DNA of 64,000 nucleotides from Limonium bicolor (lineage: Eukaryota; Streptophyta; Magnoliopsida; Caryophyllales; Plumbaginaceae). Under the pieces are notes generated by a model that was not told the DNA's origin, ran no database searches, and saw only the letters and a list, made by a program, of their open reading frames with translations. The DNA is taken from contig CM041779.1 of assembly GCA_023374045.1 (NCBI GenBank), positions 146,941,485 to 147,005,484 on the forward strand, in the 5' to 3' direction. Both the position numbers and the translations under genes were made by a program. Numbering within the stretch: the first letter of the stretch is position 1; the number at the start of each line of letters is the position of its first letter. Shown piece by piece: positions 21,717 to 33,296 of the stretch.

Positions 21717-22483
21717 GATTGACCTCTTGCCAGGTACTGGTCCCATTGCTAGGGCACCGTACCGTATGGCACCTGCAGAAATGACAGAGCTGGAAGAACA
21801 GTTACGCGATGTTCTCGACAAAGGGTTTATACGCCCGAGCGTATCACCATGGGGAGCACCGGTCCTCTTCGTGAAGAAGAAGGACGGTCGGTAGCCTCCG
21901 ACTTTGCATTGACTACCGCGAGTTGAATGCGGTTGCAGTAAAAAATAAATACCCATTGCCACGCATCGACGACTTATTCGACCAGCTGAAGGGAGCCTCA
22001 GTCTTCTCCAAGATCGACCCCCGTTCTGGGTATCATCAGATTGCTATCAGAGAGCAAGACATAGAGAAAACGGCATTTCGTACCAGATATGGCCACTACG
22101 AATTCACCGTCATGCCATTCGGGTTATCAAATGCACCAGCAAAATTCATGGATTTAATGAATCGACTATTCATTGAGCGGTTAGATACTTCAGTTGTTGT
22201 CTTCATCGACGACATCCTTGTGTACTCTAAATTAGCAGAAGAGCATGAAATTCATTTGAGGAAAGTACTTGAGACACTGCGCGAGAACCAGCTGTATGTG
22301 AAGTTCTCCAAATGTGAGTTCTGGCTAGATCAGGTATCATTCCTCGGTCATGTCATCTCGAGCGCGGTATTCATTTCAGTTGACCCTTCAAAGATAGAAG
22401 CTGTACGATCATGGCCTAGACCCAAGACTGTTACCGACATTCGGAGCTTTCTTGGTCTAGCCGGTTACTACGGAGATTTGTGA
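21711..22483 (+). pseudogene. pol: Gypsy reverse transcriptase
   Basis: Copies element RNA into cDNA. Motifs in order: [82 protein letters not shown] segment ([14 protein letters not shown]) and [10 protein letters not shown], the catalytic XDD with both Asp. Then [17 protein letters not shown] and [12 protein letters not shown]. One frame break near 21888 coincides with a tandem CGGT duplication (CGGTCGGT), a 4-bp insertion. Otherwise the frame is open until 22483. Confidence 0.94.
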
Positions 22484-22953
22484 AGGACTTCTAGAAAGTC
22501 GCTAAGCCCATGACTACACTGATTAAGAAAGATGCACCGTTTGTATGGACAGACGAGTGCGAAGTATCATTCCAGAGCCTAAAGGACTCATTGACCTCAG
22601 CGCCCATTCTCACACTCCTAGAGGGCACAGAGGGATTTGAGGTGTATTGTGATGCATCAGGCAAGGGAATGGGATGCGTACTCATGCAGCATGGCAAGGT
22701 TGTAGCTTACACCTCCCGCCAGCTGAAAAAGCATGAGGAGAATTACCCAACTCACGACTTAGAGCTAGGAGCCATTGTCTTCGCCTTGAAGATATGGCGA
22801 CACTATCTCTATGGGGTAAGCATCACCATCTACTCCGACCACAAGAGCTTACAGTATGTATTCATGCAGAAAGAGTTGAATCTGAGACAGAGAAAGTGGA
22901 TGGAGTTTATCTCAGACTACGAATCAACCTGCAGTATAAGGAAGGGAATGTAA
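22484..22953 (+). pseudogene. pol: Gypsy RNase H
   Basis: [18 protein letters not shown] (first catalytic Asp), [25 protein letters not shown] (E and D region) and [17 protein letters not shown], then [16 protein letters not shown]. This is the complete Gypsy-type RNase H-like domain that removes RNA from the RNA:DNA hybrid. A frame break near 22484 separates it from RT and another near 22930 from integrase. Confidence 0.92.
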
Positions 22954-24040
22954 ACATTGTAGCCGACACCCTGAGCCGTCAAGCACACTCGCTCTATTCG
23001 CTACTCGCTTCTTCTAGCTTGGTTGACGAGGTGCAAGACGCTCAATTGAGCAACCCTTACCTGACCGAAATCAGACAGAAGATCACAGATGGTACATTTG
23101 AGAAGAAGAAATACGATTTTAAGTTGCATGAAGATGGTCTGATTCTGCTAAATGGCAGGCTATGCGTCCCCCGAAGCAATGCTGAGCTGAAGGATCGTAT
23201 CCTACGAGAGTCACACAGTTCTACATTGTCAGTCCATCCAGGAGCCTCCAAGATGTACAAAGACATGAAGAGGTACTTCTGGTGATCAGGAATGAATCGG
23301 ATGTGACAGAGTATGTATTGAGATTCTTAACATGCCAGAAGGTGAAGTTTGAACATCGTAGACCGAGCGGAATGGTACAATCTATGCCAGTTCCGGAGTG
23401 GAAGTTTCATGATATCTCCATGGATTTGTTGTAGGACTTCCACCTGGCAGGGGAGGAATCAACATGATCTGGGTAGTAGTCGATCGCCTCACCAAGGTTG
23501 CCCGATTCATACCGATGAAGGACACTTGGAAGGTAGCGAAGCTCGCAGAGGTATTCGACAAGGAGATTATCAGACACCACGGAGTCCTGAAGACCATAGT
23601 ATCTGACCGCGACACCAGATTTCTTTCGAGATACTGAAGAGCTACACGGGAAGCGTTGGGTACAGAATTGAAGTTGAGTACCGCCTTCCATCCACAGACC
23701 GAACGTCAGACAGAAAGGACCATCCAGACACTGGAGGACATGCTTAGAGCATGTGCCTTAGATTTTCAGGGGAGTTGGTTAGATAAGCTTCATCTTATCG
23801 AGTTTTTCGTACAACAATAGCTATCACGCTTCGATTAAGATGTCGCCTTTCCAAGCCCTATATGGTAGGCCTTGCCGCACACCTTTGTGTTGGGATGAGT
23901 CAAGTGAAGCGGTCATCATAGGACCAGAGTATTTAGAACAAGTCCAAGCGGAAGTGCAACAAATCCGAGCCAATATGAAGGCAGCCCAAGATAGACAGAA
24001 ATCCTATGCGGATGTGGTGACGACGCGACCTTGAGTTTGC
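22940..24040 (+). pseudogene. pol: Gypsy integrase
   Basis: NIVADTLSRQAHSL begins the region; the HHCC zinc part includes LRESHSSTLSVHPGASKMYK and CLTCQKVKFEHRRPSG (about 23205-23375). Core: HDISMDFVVGLPPGRGG, VVVDRLTKVARFIPM (catalytic D), TIVSDRDTRFLSRY (catalytic D), AFHPQTERQTERTIQTLEDM (catalytic E) and ALYGRPCRTPLCW. Frame breaks or stops fall at about 23283, 23433, 23636, 23817 and 24034. Gene order RT-RH-IN confirms Ty3/Gypsy. Confidence 0.92.
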
Positions 24041-24052
24041 CGTGGGCGCCAA

Positions 24053-24463
24053 GTGTTCTTGCGCGTTTCACCTATGAATGGCGTATTCCGATTTGGCCAG
24101 CAGGGCAAGCTGAGCCCAAAATTTGTAGGGCCGTACACAATCACCGAGAGAGTTGGATCTGTAGCCTATAGGTTAGCTTTACCTGAGGACTTGGGGCGTG
24201 TCCATGATGTCTTTCATGTGTCACAACTCAAGAAGTATATTGCCGATCCTTTTCATGTCCTAGAGCCCGAGCGACTATCCATTGAGCCGACCATGCGATA
24301 TGTCGAGACTCCTGTTAGAATCCTTGATAGGAAGACCAGAGACACTCGCCATAAGTCCATACGAATGGTGAAGGTCCTATGGTCAAACCATGATGTCGAA
24401 GAAGCGACATGGGAGTTAGAAGACGCCATGAAGGCGAAGTACCCACAGTTATTCATAGACTAG
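24053..24463 (+). CDS. pol: Gypsy integrase C-terminal domain with chromodomain-like end
   Basis: 136 codons to the stop at 24461. FGQQGKLSPKFVGPYTITER is the GPY/F module; VAYRLALPEDLGRVHDVFHV and SQLKKYIADP follow. The last 45 residues (MRYVETPVRILDRKTRDTRH, then VKVLWSNHDVEEATWELEDA) are the chromodomain-type ending of chromoviruses, thought to steer integration to heterochromatin. The domain is intact here, although the upstream pol is broken. Confidence 0.9.
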   Translation: MFLRVSPMNGVFRFGQQGKLSPKFVGPYTITERVGSVAYRLALPEDLGRVHDVFHVSQLKKYIADPFHVLEPERLSIEPTMRYVETPVRILDRKTRDTRHKSIRMVKVLWSNHDVEEATWELEDAMKAKYPQLFID

Positions 24464-24480
24464 ATAGTCTAGCACTTAAC

Positions 24481-24524
24481 GGGTACGGGTACGGGTACGG
24501 GGCGTACCCCTTTTTTAAGGGGTG
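24481..24524 (+). other. G-quadruplex motif followed by short hairpins
   Basis: 24481-24502 has four G runs (3,3,3,4) separated by TAC, a canonical intramolecular G-quadruplex pattern, 18 nt after the pol stop. It merges into GGGGCGTACCCC and ACCCCTTTTTTAAGGGGT, both self-complementary. Confidence 0.75.
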
Positions 24525-24564
24525 GAGCCATTTTGCTTTTGCATTGCTTCGGGTTAGCATTGCA

Positions 24565-25176
<612 letters not shown>

Positions 25177-25491
25177 GTAGTATGTTTTGATGGCACATGT
25201 AGTGTGGAGTGTATTTGGTATGTATGTGTAAGGTGTAATGTATTGATGTGTATATACGATGTGTATGTGTTGGTGTAAGGTGTATTGTGAAATGATGTGT
25301 ATGGAAATGGTGTATTGTGTAGGTGAATTTCGTATGATGCTGGATTTGGGTATGCGTGCAATGTGTAAGAAGTAAATACCTCATAGGTGGTAGTAAGACA
25401 CATTATGGCAATTGGTTTGCCTAATGAGTAGAATTATTAAACTATTAACCTTGAGCAACTTTGAGGGCAAAGTTCCTTAAGGGGGGTAGAT
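25177..25491 (+). other. Gypsy 3' untranslated region and polypurine tract
   Basis: TG-rich flank of the microsatellite, then unique sequence with no ORF. AAGGGGGGTAGA (25479-25490) next to the LTR start at 25492 is the polypurine tract. Confidence 0.8.
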
Positions 25492-28400
25492 TGAAATACC
25501 CCGTAATTAAAAATAGTGATTAATTAGGCTAATAAGTAATTTAGAAGCTTAATTATGTCTAAATAATCATGAGGGAACAAATCCCGAAGAAAACGGATCC
25601 TTAAAACGGATTAAAAACATAAACGAACCTTAAAGCGCGTTTTTCGAGGAAACCGGGAAAACGCGACTTTAAGCGGGTCAAATAGACTCGTAATAATTTT
25701 GGTCAACCAAATAGTCATTAATAAACATTAGTGAAGGTCTAGAGCCAATAAAATCAATAAAACGAGAAAATAGTAAAAACTGTCAAAAACGGGAAGTTGC
25801 GGGGTGAGAGCGTAAATAAGCCAAAGTAGTGTGTCCACTATTGAAAATAAAAATATAAATCTGATTGTGTGTGCTGTGTGGGCCGATTTTACTGCCCTCT
25901 TTCACACTCTCTTAATTCTCTCCTTATATGTAAAAGACAAAACAAATAAAAGCAAAAAGCAACTCATTACTTTACCACTCTTTCTCCTACTCTCTCATTT
26001 CCTCACCTCACTCACGTACTGCACCTATCTTCTTCCTCTCTATTTCTTTTCTTGTTCCTTGGGCGACAGTGATGGGGATTTGAAGAAACCAACACAAACC
26101 CCCACTTCTCTCCTCTAGTTAACCACTCAAACCTTCTCCAAAAATTACAAAAATTGTATCGCTGTGTTCCTCTCATCAAGGAGAACACTACTCTCTTTTC
26201 CAAATCCGAAAACAAGAAACTTCATCTCCATGGGTGTTCTTGGTTTGGAGAACAAAGACCACCAATAGAAGCTCCTTCTTCACCTCATTGGTTTAAGGTA
26301 AAAAGAAATTAAAAATACTACCCCTTCTTACTCTCATTTACAAAATAAAGATTTCTAAGTTTGGAGTTCATATTCCTTTTGTTCCCAGCCAATTTTGGCA
26401 TCCTTGGAGTGTAGAAATCTTGCTCTTGTGCTGCTCTAAACTCCATCTCATCACTTGCAAGGTAATGTTAATTTCTAAACCCTAAAAATCTACCTTAAAA
26501 GCCTTAAGATGAATTAAAGGGTTAGTTGTATTGAAATGTGTATATTTAATGGGTTGTAGCTTGTGAGAGTTGAAACTCCATAACCGGTGGGAAGAGAGGA
26601 AGGGGAAAGAAAGAGGAAAGAAAGAAGAAAGAAGAAGGAAGGAAGAACGAGTAAGAAAACAAGGTAATTACACTCATCCTTGTGTAGTTTTGTAATGTGT
26701 TGTGCAACAGATTTTAGTAGCTTAAAATGTATATTATAGATGGTAATGAGTAGTAGGGTAATGTTGAAGAATAACCAAACTGTTCTAAAGCTTAAAAGAC
26801 ATTTAAAAACTTGTCAAAACATAAATGGGAATTAGATGTTGAGTGCAGGAATTTAAGTAGTGTTTAATGTTAGTAATTGCTTTAGGGGAGTGTATATTGA
26901 TGTTGTTTATAAACAGGTGATATGAATGATAATGTGAGTGAAAACAATGTGGTGAGAATGTAAAAATATAGGGGAGACCATGTCAAATTTTACCTAGAAC
27001 TTGAACACTTAAGAACTAGAAACTAGGTAGAAAACATATTCTTGAAACAGATTTTAATGGAGCTTGGTAGTGGGTAAGCTAGGAGAAGAGTGTAATGCAT
27101 TATAAGCCTTAGGAATGGCATTATAAGAGGGAGCTATTGAAGGAGGAAGTGAGAATCAAAATCTGTAGCAAAATGCAACTAAGAAAAATAGTGTAAGTGC
27201 TGGAATGGAAACTTAAGAAATAATATGAGTGAATTAGTATGGAAATGGGTAATGAGTTAATGGATGAACTAAGGTGGATTAGAAGGTCTAATTAGTGTTA
27301 AAACATGTAGTATTAAGTGTAGGAACAATGGGGAAGTAATGGGTAAAAGGAAGAACTAAAAACAGAAATAAAAATGGAACTACTGGACTGGACCGACCTT
27401 GGGACCGGACTTGCAAGGTCGGTCGAGCCCAGATTTTGCAAAGATAGAAGTCTACTGGAATGGACCGACCTTGGGACCGGACTTGCAAGGTTGGTCGGCC
27501 TGAAATTTTCCCGTAATGTAACCCACTGGAATGGACCGACCTTGTCCAGGGTCGGTCGAGTCCAGAATCTCGAACCCAGAACACACTGGAACGGACCGGA
27601 CTTGCAAGGTCGGTCGGGCCTGAATTCTTCCAGTGTATTAACCTACTGACTTCGACTGACCTTGGGTCCGACCCTGGGTAAGGTCGATCGAGTCATACAA
27701 AAAAAATAGTAATAATAATAAGTATATATATATATATATATATATAATACACACACCTATATATATATATATGTACATATGTAGAAGTACATCATTGTTA
27801 AGGAAATAAACTTAAAGTATGGAAAGAGTTCATAACCACTTAGGACTATTTAAGAACTAGTAAGTATGCCAAGGGAAAGGTAATGGAGTAAGAGTTAAAT
27901 AAATAATAAGTCATTAACCATACAACTCCATGTATGTTATAGGACTTGATTTGTGAACACCGAAGGAAAGTCGGTTCGAGTACAACGGTGAATGGTATGA
28001 ACTTCTCATGCCCCGTATGCTACCTTGGTTACTCTGATGTGTGTGTTTGTGTGCAAATTGATCACCTAATAAGATAAACGCATGAATCGGAACTATTATG
28101 CTTACTTATGAATATATGACATTGTTCTTCGTGGAATGTTATCTTTAAATCATAGTTTGTATAATTCATGAAATGTATGGATGATAATGAATGTGTGCAT
28201 GCTTGAATGTACATTGTAGTGACCAAACACAAGTGCGATGGACTTCTAACTAATTCCTAACAAGCTAACCAATCTAACTTAATAAATTGGTAAATTGGAA
28301 TGAGTAGAAGTCCGGTATAGTTTCGGCCACGCGTGAGGAGGCGGAGACACAAGAGGTTGGATCCAATTCCTGGCTTTTAATCTTTTCCACGGCCCAAACC

Positions 28401-29328
28401 CCTTAAATGGGTAGTATCCTGGATTAGTGAGCCACCTAAAGCCCGGTGGTGGGACGGTGTAGTCCCTGCCCGGAGATCACACCGACTTAACATGAGTAAA
28501 GTAAGTAAGTAAGAGTAAGTAAATGAGTATAGAAAAGTAAGTAAGTAAAGTATGTGTATTAATGTGCAAGTATTGTGTAACGAGTAAAAGAGTAATAAAC
28601 ATCCGATTAACCCGGATGTGTAATTGGCTAACCCTTGTGAAGGTAAGTGATGTGTATGTTATTGAATTGTTGTTTTGGCTTGTGGGTTGCAATGTGTATG
28701 ATTGTATGGTGTATGTAAAGCATGTATGTATGATAATAATGAACCGCATGTACAGTCGACCTTAAATAGTCTGCGTACCCTAGTTAGCACGCGGTATATG
28801 CGAAGTTTATATGCAGCTTTTTGCTGAGCCCCTTGGGGCACTGTTTTTAATATTTTACAGGTGCTCGAGAGGGGTGAAGGCTTGATGAGTTCAAGATGTT
28901 TTCTTTTGATGTAATTAATAGACTGTGAATGGTGTACTAAGTTGTACAAGACTATAGGCCTTTTGTTTAGCCGGTGTACCATGGGGTACACCCTTTTGGG
29001 ATATTGGAAGAATTGTGAACTGGTATAGGTGAGTGGTTTGTTTGAACTCACGATTTTTGTAGACTTGAAAGGGATGTAATTAACTATACTTTTGATACTC
29101 GGTAATCCAGCATTGTAAGTATATGATATTTTGTAAGTGGTATGTAATGTAGTAGCTCGGTATTATTTAGACATCAAACCGTGACTGTAAGTAGTGTAAG
29201 CCTAGCTAGCCGTATGGGCGGTTAGCGGTGTTGTATCACCCACCGTAGTAGTAGTAATTCCGCTGCGAGTAGTAGTATAATTGGGATGATTGGACGGTAA
29301 GTAAAAGATTAGCGGTAGGGGTGTTACA
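25492..29328 (+). repeat. Gypsy 3' LTR
   Basis: Same termini and order as the 5' LTR: U3-end hairpin (about 25629-25672, CGCG arms), hairpin array (27385-27700), TA/CA microsatellite (27722-27778) and 8-bp hairpin (28975-28994). Slightly longer because of the microsatellite. Followed by target duplication ATATT at 29329-29333. Confidence 0.95.
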
Positions 29329-29333
29329 ATATT

Positions 29334-30161
29334 GCTCAAACCTTAAAGGCTTAAACAATAGACAATTTTTTCTTAATTGCACAAAACTAGTTATATATGT
29401 ATTCTAATTATACAAATAACATACACGTTTGCAAAAAATTGATCAAAAGAAAATTCAAAACTTCAACAAACAAGAATAAAGGTTCCTGATTTATAAAATA
29501 AATTTCTAAAACTAATAATAGAGAATACAAGTAACAGATGAGATTTAAAAGTGTTACCATTGCTGAGGAAGCACAATTAGTATCTCCTCCCAATGCGAGC
29601 TTTAGAAAACTCAAAGAAACTTATGAGGATCTGGTTATATTGATTGCAAATTTGATGAGTAAGTCTAGAGTGGCTTTTGGTATTTATAGAATGAATAACA
29701 AATAAGAAAGATACAAAAAGAAGGAAAATAAATTGAAAAACAAAATGGTTGATTGGTGAGAAGGGAAGGGAAAATGGAAAAAAAGAAAGATTACTTTAAG
29801 CAATTAACTAGGGTTGGAATATGAAAAAAAATTGCTACAAATTAAAAAACGATTTGCTAACCCACAGGGAGATGGAAAATCAAAAATGAATTGTCATAAT
29901 TCCCTCCCGAAATGCGAACAGACGCACATTAATAAGGGGATGGAAAATCAAAAGTGGCTAGTCAAAAAAGAAGCGTGAGTGGGATTCAAACCCCCAAAAT
30001 CTCACTTGGTGTTTTCATCTCCTACGTCTAGACTATTACAAACTTCATAATATATGGGGTCACTTATATTATATATACAAAGCAAGTAAATAAGAATCTT
30101 TTAATTTTTCAAAAAATATGGGGTCACGTGACCCCACGTGCACCCCTCCAATCCACCCTTG
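29334..30161 (-). mobile_element. 5' leader of the interrupted hAT element
   Basis: Continues the hAT element of 1-1138 beyond the Gypsy insertion. No long ORF; on the minus strand it is likely 5' UTR/intron. A terminus-like sequence CAAGGGTGGATTGGAGGGG reads on the minus strand from 30161, with a palindrome GGGGTCACGTGACCCC (30120-30135) just inside. That is similar in style to hAT termini, but the partner end is outside the window. Confidence 0.5.
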
Positions 30162-30786
30162 TGGAAAATGAGTGATTTCAAAACTAGATGATTGTGTAAA
30201 ACTAATATCAATTATTCTTTTTGTATTAGAGTTTTTGAACTCAATCATGCAAAGGGGGCCGAGGGTAATTCACTATTTTATATAACTTCTTATAGTTAAA
30301 TGATTTTTTTCATTAATTTTATACCTAATATTTTTTATTATTATTGAACCATATTATATATATTATATTAAAAGAGAAAATTTCAATTATTAAAAATGTG
30401 ATAATATGATAAAATATACTCTCATTAAAATTTGATAACGTTTAATAAGGTCTTAATCTTTTAGATCAACAACAACAAGTTTTAAAGCTTTATTTTAAAA
30501 ACACTTTAAGTCAGCTAATACAAAATATTGCATGAAATTGGGTAAAAACATAGGCATGAAAGATATAAAAACACAAAGAGCAAAAAAAAAAGATATGACA
30601 AGAATGAGGGAAGGAATATGGTAGAAAGCCTAGATATCAGAACCGGGATATCATGTAAATTTTCCTGAAGTACAACAGTGAAAATACCATGATGAAAAAA
30701 AAAAGTGTAAACAAAGTTTCATCTTTTTGAAATTTTGGCTATTAATTTTAGCTCCCCCCCCCCCCCCAACTTTGGGTCCGCCGTTG
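30162..30786 (-). other. Possible second hAT-like terminus; otherwise non-coding
   Basis: AT-rich, no ORF. On the minus strand, CAACGGCGGACCCAAAG starts at 30786 and is followed by a run of 14 G (C run 30754-30767). CAxxGGCGGACCC starts are common for plant hAT elements, so the hAT unit may begin here rather than at 30161. Cannot be settled without the other end. Confidence 0.3.
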
Positions 30787-31541
30787 ATCTCAGCTCGCGA
30801 CTAATAAGAACAACATGAACACATTAATGGGTAAGCTAGCTCATGTCACTTTAATGTTGTTTTGAATCAGCTTCATGGATAGATGGTACCCAATCCATAT
30901 ATACACCCAAAAATTAAACTGAGCGAATCGACCGAGCTAATAATCCGTAAACCAGCTCAAATTTTAACGAAAGAATGGACCTAAGTCTGAAATGGCTGAG
31001 GGAAACCCGCATCAATATTCTAAGCCCAGGGAGATGACAAATTTTCTAATTTACAAACTTGGATACAAGTTACGGTAAAATAATTTCACACAATTAAATG
31101 CGTAATAATATATTTGGGAATTTTGGTTGCTATATGCTTACATATACTGGTCATGAAAATATCTCTTTAAGGTAACACGTACGTCAAGAACCAAAAACTA
31201 TCTTCATTATTCTTCTTATTTTGGTCCATTTCTATTCACTAGGTATGACTTTGTTGTTGTACGCATATTATAGTAAAACAAGATAATTGTGTAGAGTTAG
31301 CAGTGTCCCTTTAGAAACCCTTTAATTAACCACACGTTTTTCCATATTTTGTTTATACTATTGTGCAAAATGTTCAACTGAAGCAAGCAGCAGGTCACTA
31401 AGACTTTATAATTTGTTCCTGAAGAAATGAATTAAGAGTATAACACATATTCATTCTATAATATTCTGATGCCGTCAAATTAACCCTTTAGTCTTTCTTT
31501 ATTGTAGTAGAGGACTATATATGTCATTATATTTGTTTTTT
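30787..31541. other. Intergenic AT-rich sequence
   Basis: No ORF, RNA gene or terminal repeat recognised. Ends with TTGTTTTTT (31533-31541), the target duplication of MULE 1. Confidence 0.5.
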
Positions 31542-31715
31542 GGAAAAAATCACAAAATAGCACAATTTGAGTTTATAATTCACAATATACCACTTTTTGG
31601 AATCTTGTTCACAAAATGCCACGATTTGAGTTTCAAATTCACAAATGCCACTATTTGGTAACTGTCGTTATTTCTGCCATTAACTCCCTCTATTAATTGA
31701 CCAAAATACCCCTTA
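31542..31715 (+). repeat. MULE 1 left TIR
   Basis: Near-inverse of 36460-36633. Built of repeated blocks of the type CACAAAATGCCACGATTTGAG, so the TIR is itself internally repetitive. Confidence 0.9.
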
Positions 31716-31897
31716 CTTCAAGTTTCCTCCTCTATCCCTAATTTTTTATTGTTCCGGTAAAAAACCTAGTTTTTTCCCTCTCTCCACGATCGTCTCTTCA
31801 ACTTCCCTCCATTTCTCATTTCCTCTCTTCGATCTCAACCCAAATTTCGGTTTCTCCTGCTGATTTCTACTGCGATTTCCGTTTCCGAAGCAAATCT

Positions 31898-33264
31898 GTG
31901 AATCTCTCTTGTTTTGGAGGAAGTCTGACGTTTTTGCGCGACCAAAACCCACCCTCTCCATTTGCTTCTGTGTTTGTTGCTGGTTTCGATAATGGGAAGA
32001 GCGGGGGGACTTGGGTGGTGTTCCAATACAAAGACGTCGGGAGGGACTACAGGATATTGGATTCTGATGCTGGAGACATGAACTCTATTCGGTTCGTATT
32101 CGAAGCTTTCACGGAAGCAACAAAACAACTCAGTTGTCTCCCTCCCAGTTACCCGATGTTAAAGTATACTAGCCATGTTACGCGGGAGATTGTGGAGTTG
32201 AACAGTGATGAAGCCCTCCAAACAATGTTGTATGAGCACAGTCGAAAATCTGAGGTTGTAGTTACTGTGGAGGAGCCCGAAGGTTTTTGCTCTGGTAAAC
32301 CATATTATAAAGTTGGAATTACCGAGCGATACTCCTGTTGTAAGTCTAAGACATGATGAATGTTCTGGTTCAAAACATTCTCAAAGGCCATCGTTTAGGT
32401 TCAGTTGTGTATGGTCGATTGAGATTCTTGAAGACCCAGAACCATAAACCGTCGATTTTTCTTCTCAACCATCACTACCGTCACAATCTATTTCAAAAAC
32501 TGCTTCACAAGAAGTCCCACTGCTACTCCCACCTTCACAACTAGCCATGCAACCATCAAGCTCACAATATCCGTCATGATCACCACCCCTACCCTCAAAA
32601 ACTGTCGTACAATCTCCAACACGACCCCAAACTCCATCTGTCACACAATCACTAGAAACCGTCACACAATCTCCAACACGGCCATAATCTTCACTTGTGA
32701 CACAATCTTCACTACGGTCACAGCCTCCACCAAGTCCACAATCTCAACCAAGGTCAAAGTCACCATCTGGGACAGTCCCACAGCCATCCTCACCTTCACA
32801 AACTTTTGATGAGTTTTGGCAGAACGTGGAATTAGATCCTATTAATGAGTTTTTTACTGAATAAGATGTCTAAGTTGATGATGTTATTCATAATGAAACT
32901 AAGGAAGGTCCCATACAGCATGGTAGAGCATCACCACCACCACCACCACCACCACAACCTCCAAACAGATCCTCCCCTGTGCATACAACACCAACTACTA
33001 GGTATATTCATCTCATTGTTTTGTCTGATTCTGATTATACTTGTTGTGTTGATTATATTGGGTTTGTTTTGTCTGATTATGATTCTGATTATATTTGTTG
33101 TGCTGATTATATTTGTGTGTTTATTTGTAAAATACAGTCGCAAGAGAAAGGCCAAAAAGACAGCTGAGGTTGATGAAGAGACTGCTGAGGTTGAAAGGCC
33201 AAAGAGAGCTGCTGCTGAAAAGGCCAATGCGACACTCAGAATGACCCCAATCTTGAAGATGTAA
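31898..33264 (+). pseudogene. MULE 1 transposase N-terminal part and disordered linker
   Basis: The 31898-32356 frame contains ASVFVAGFDNGKSGGTWVVF, EIVELNSDEALQTML and KSEVVVTVEEPEG, which fits the variable N-terminal (PB1-like) portion of plant MULE transposases; this is inference from position and style. After frame changes near 32350, a Pro/Ser/Gln-rich repetitive stretch (32460-32820: TQSPTRP, SQPSPSQ) and DEFWQNVELDP follow. Then comes a basic, NLS-like segment near 33139-33230 (SRKRKAKKTAEVDEE, KRAAAEKAN). 33001-33138 is T-rich and looks like an intron. Not translatable as written. Confidence 0.55.
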
Positions 33265-33296
33265 GTTCTGATGATAGTGCGTTTGAAGTTTATGTT

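Noticed and set aside
24481..24502. GGGTAC repeats as telomere-like DNA
   Set aside because: Only three to four units of a non-telomeric sequence; better explained as a G-quadruplex motif in the element 3' region.
29940..29990. GTGGGATTCAAACCC-like sequence as a tRNA T-arm
   Set aside because: No acceptor or anticodon arms around it; it lies in the hAT leader.
32979..33167. Cys/Tyr/Asp-rich frame in MULE 1
   Set aside because: T-rich repeat (GATTATATTTGTTGTG) with GT/AG ends; read as an intron.
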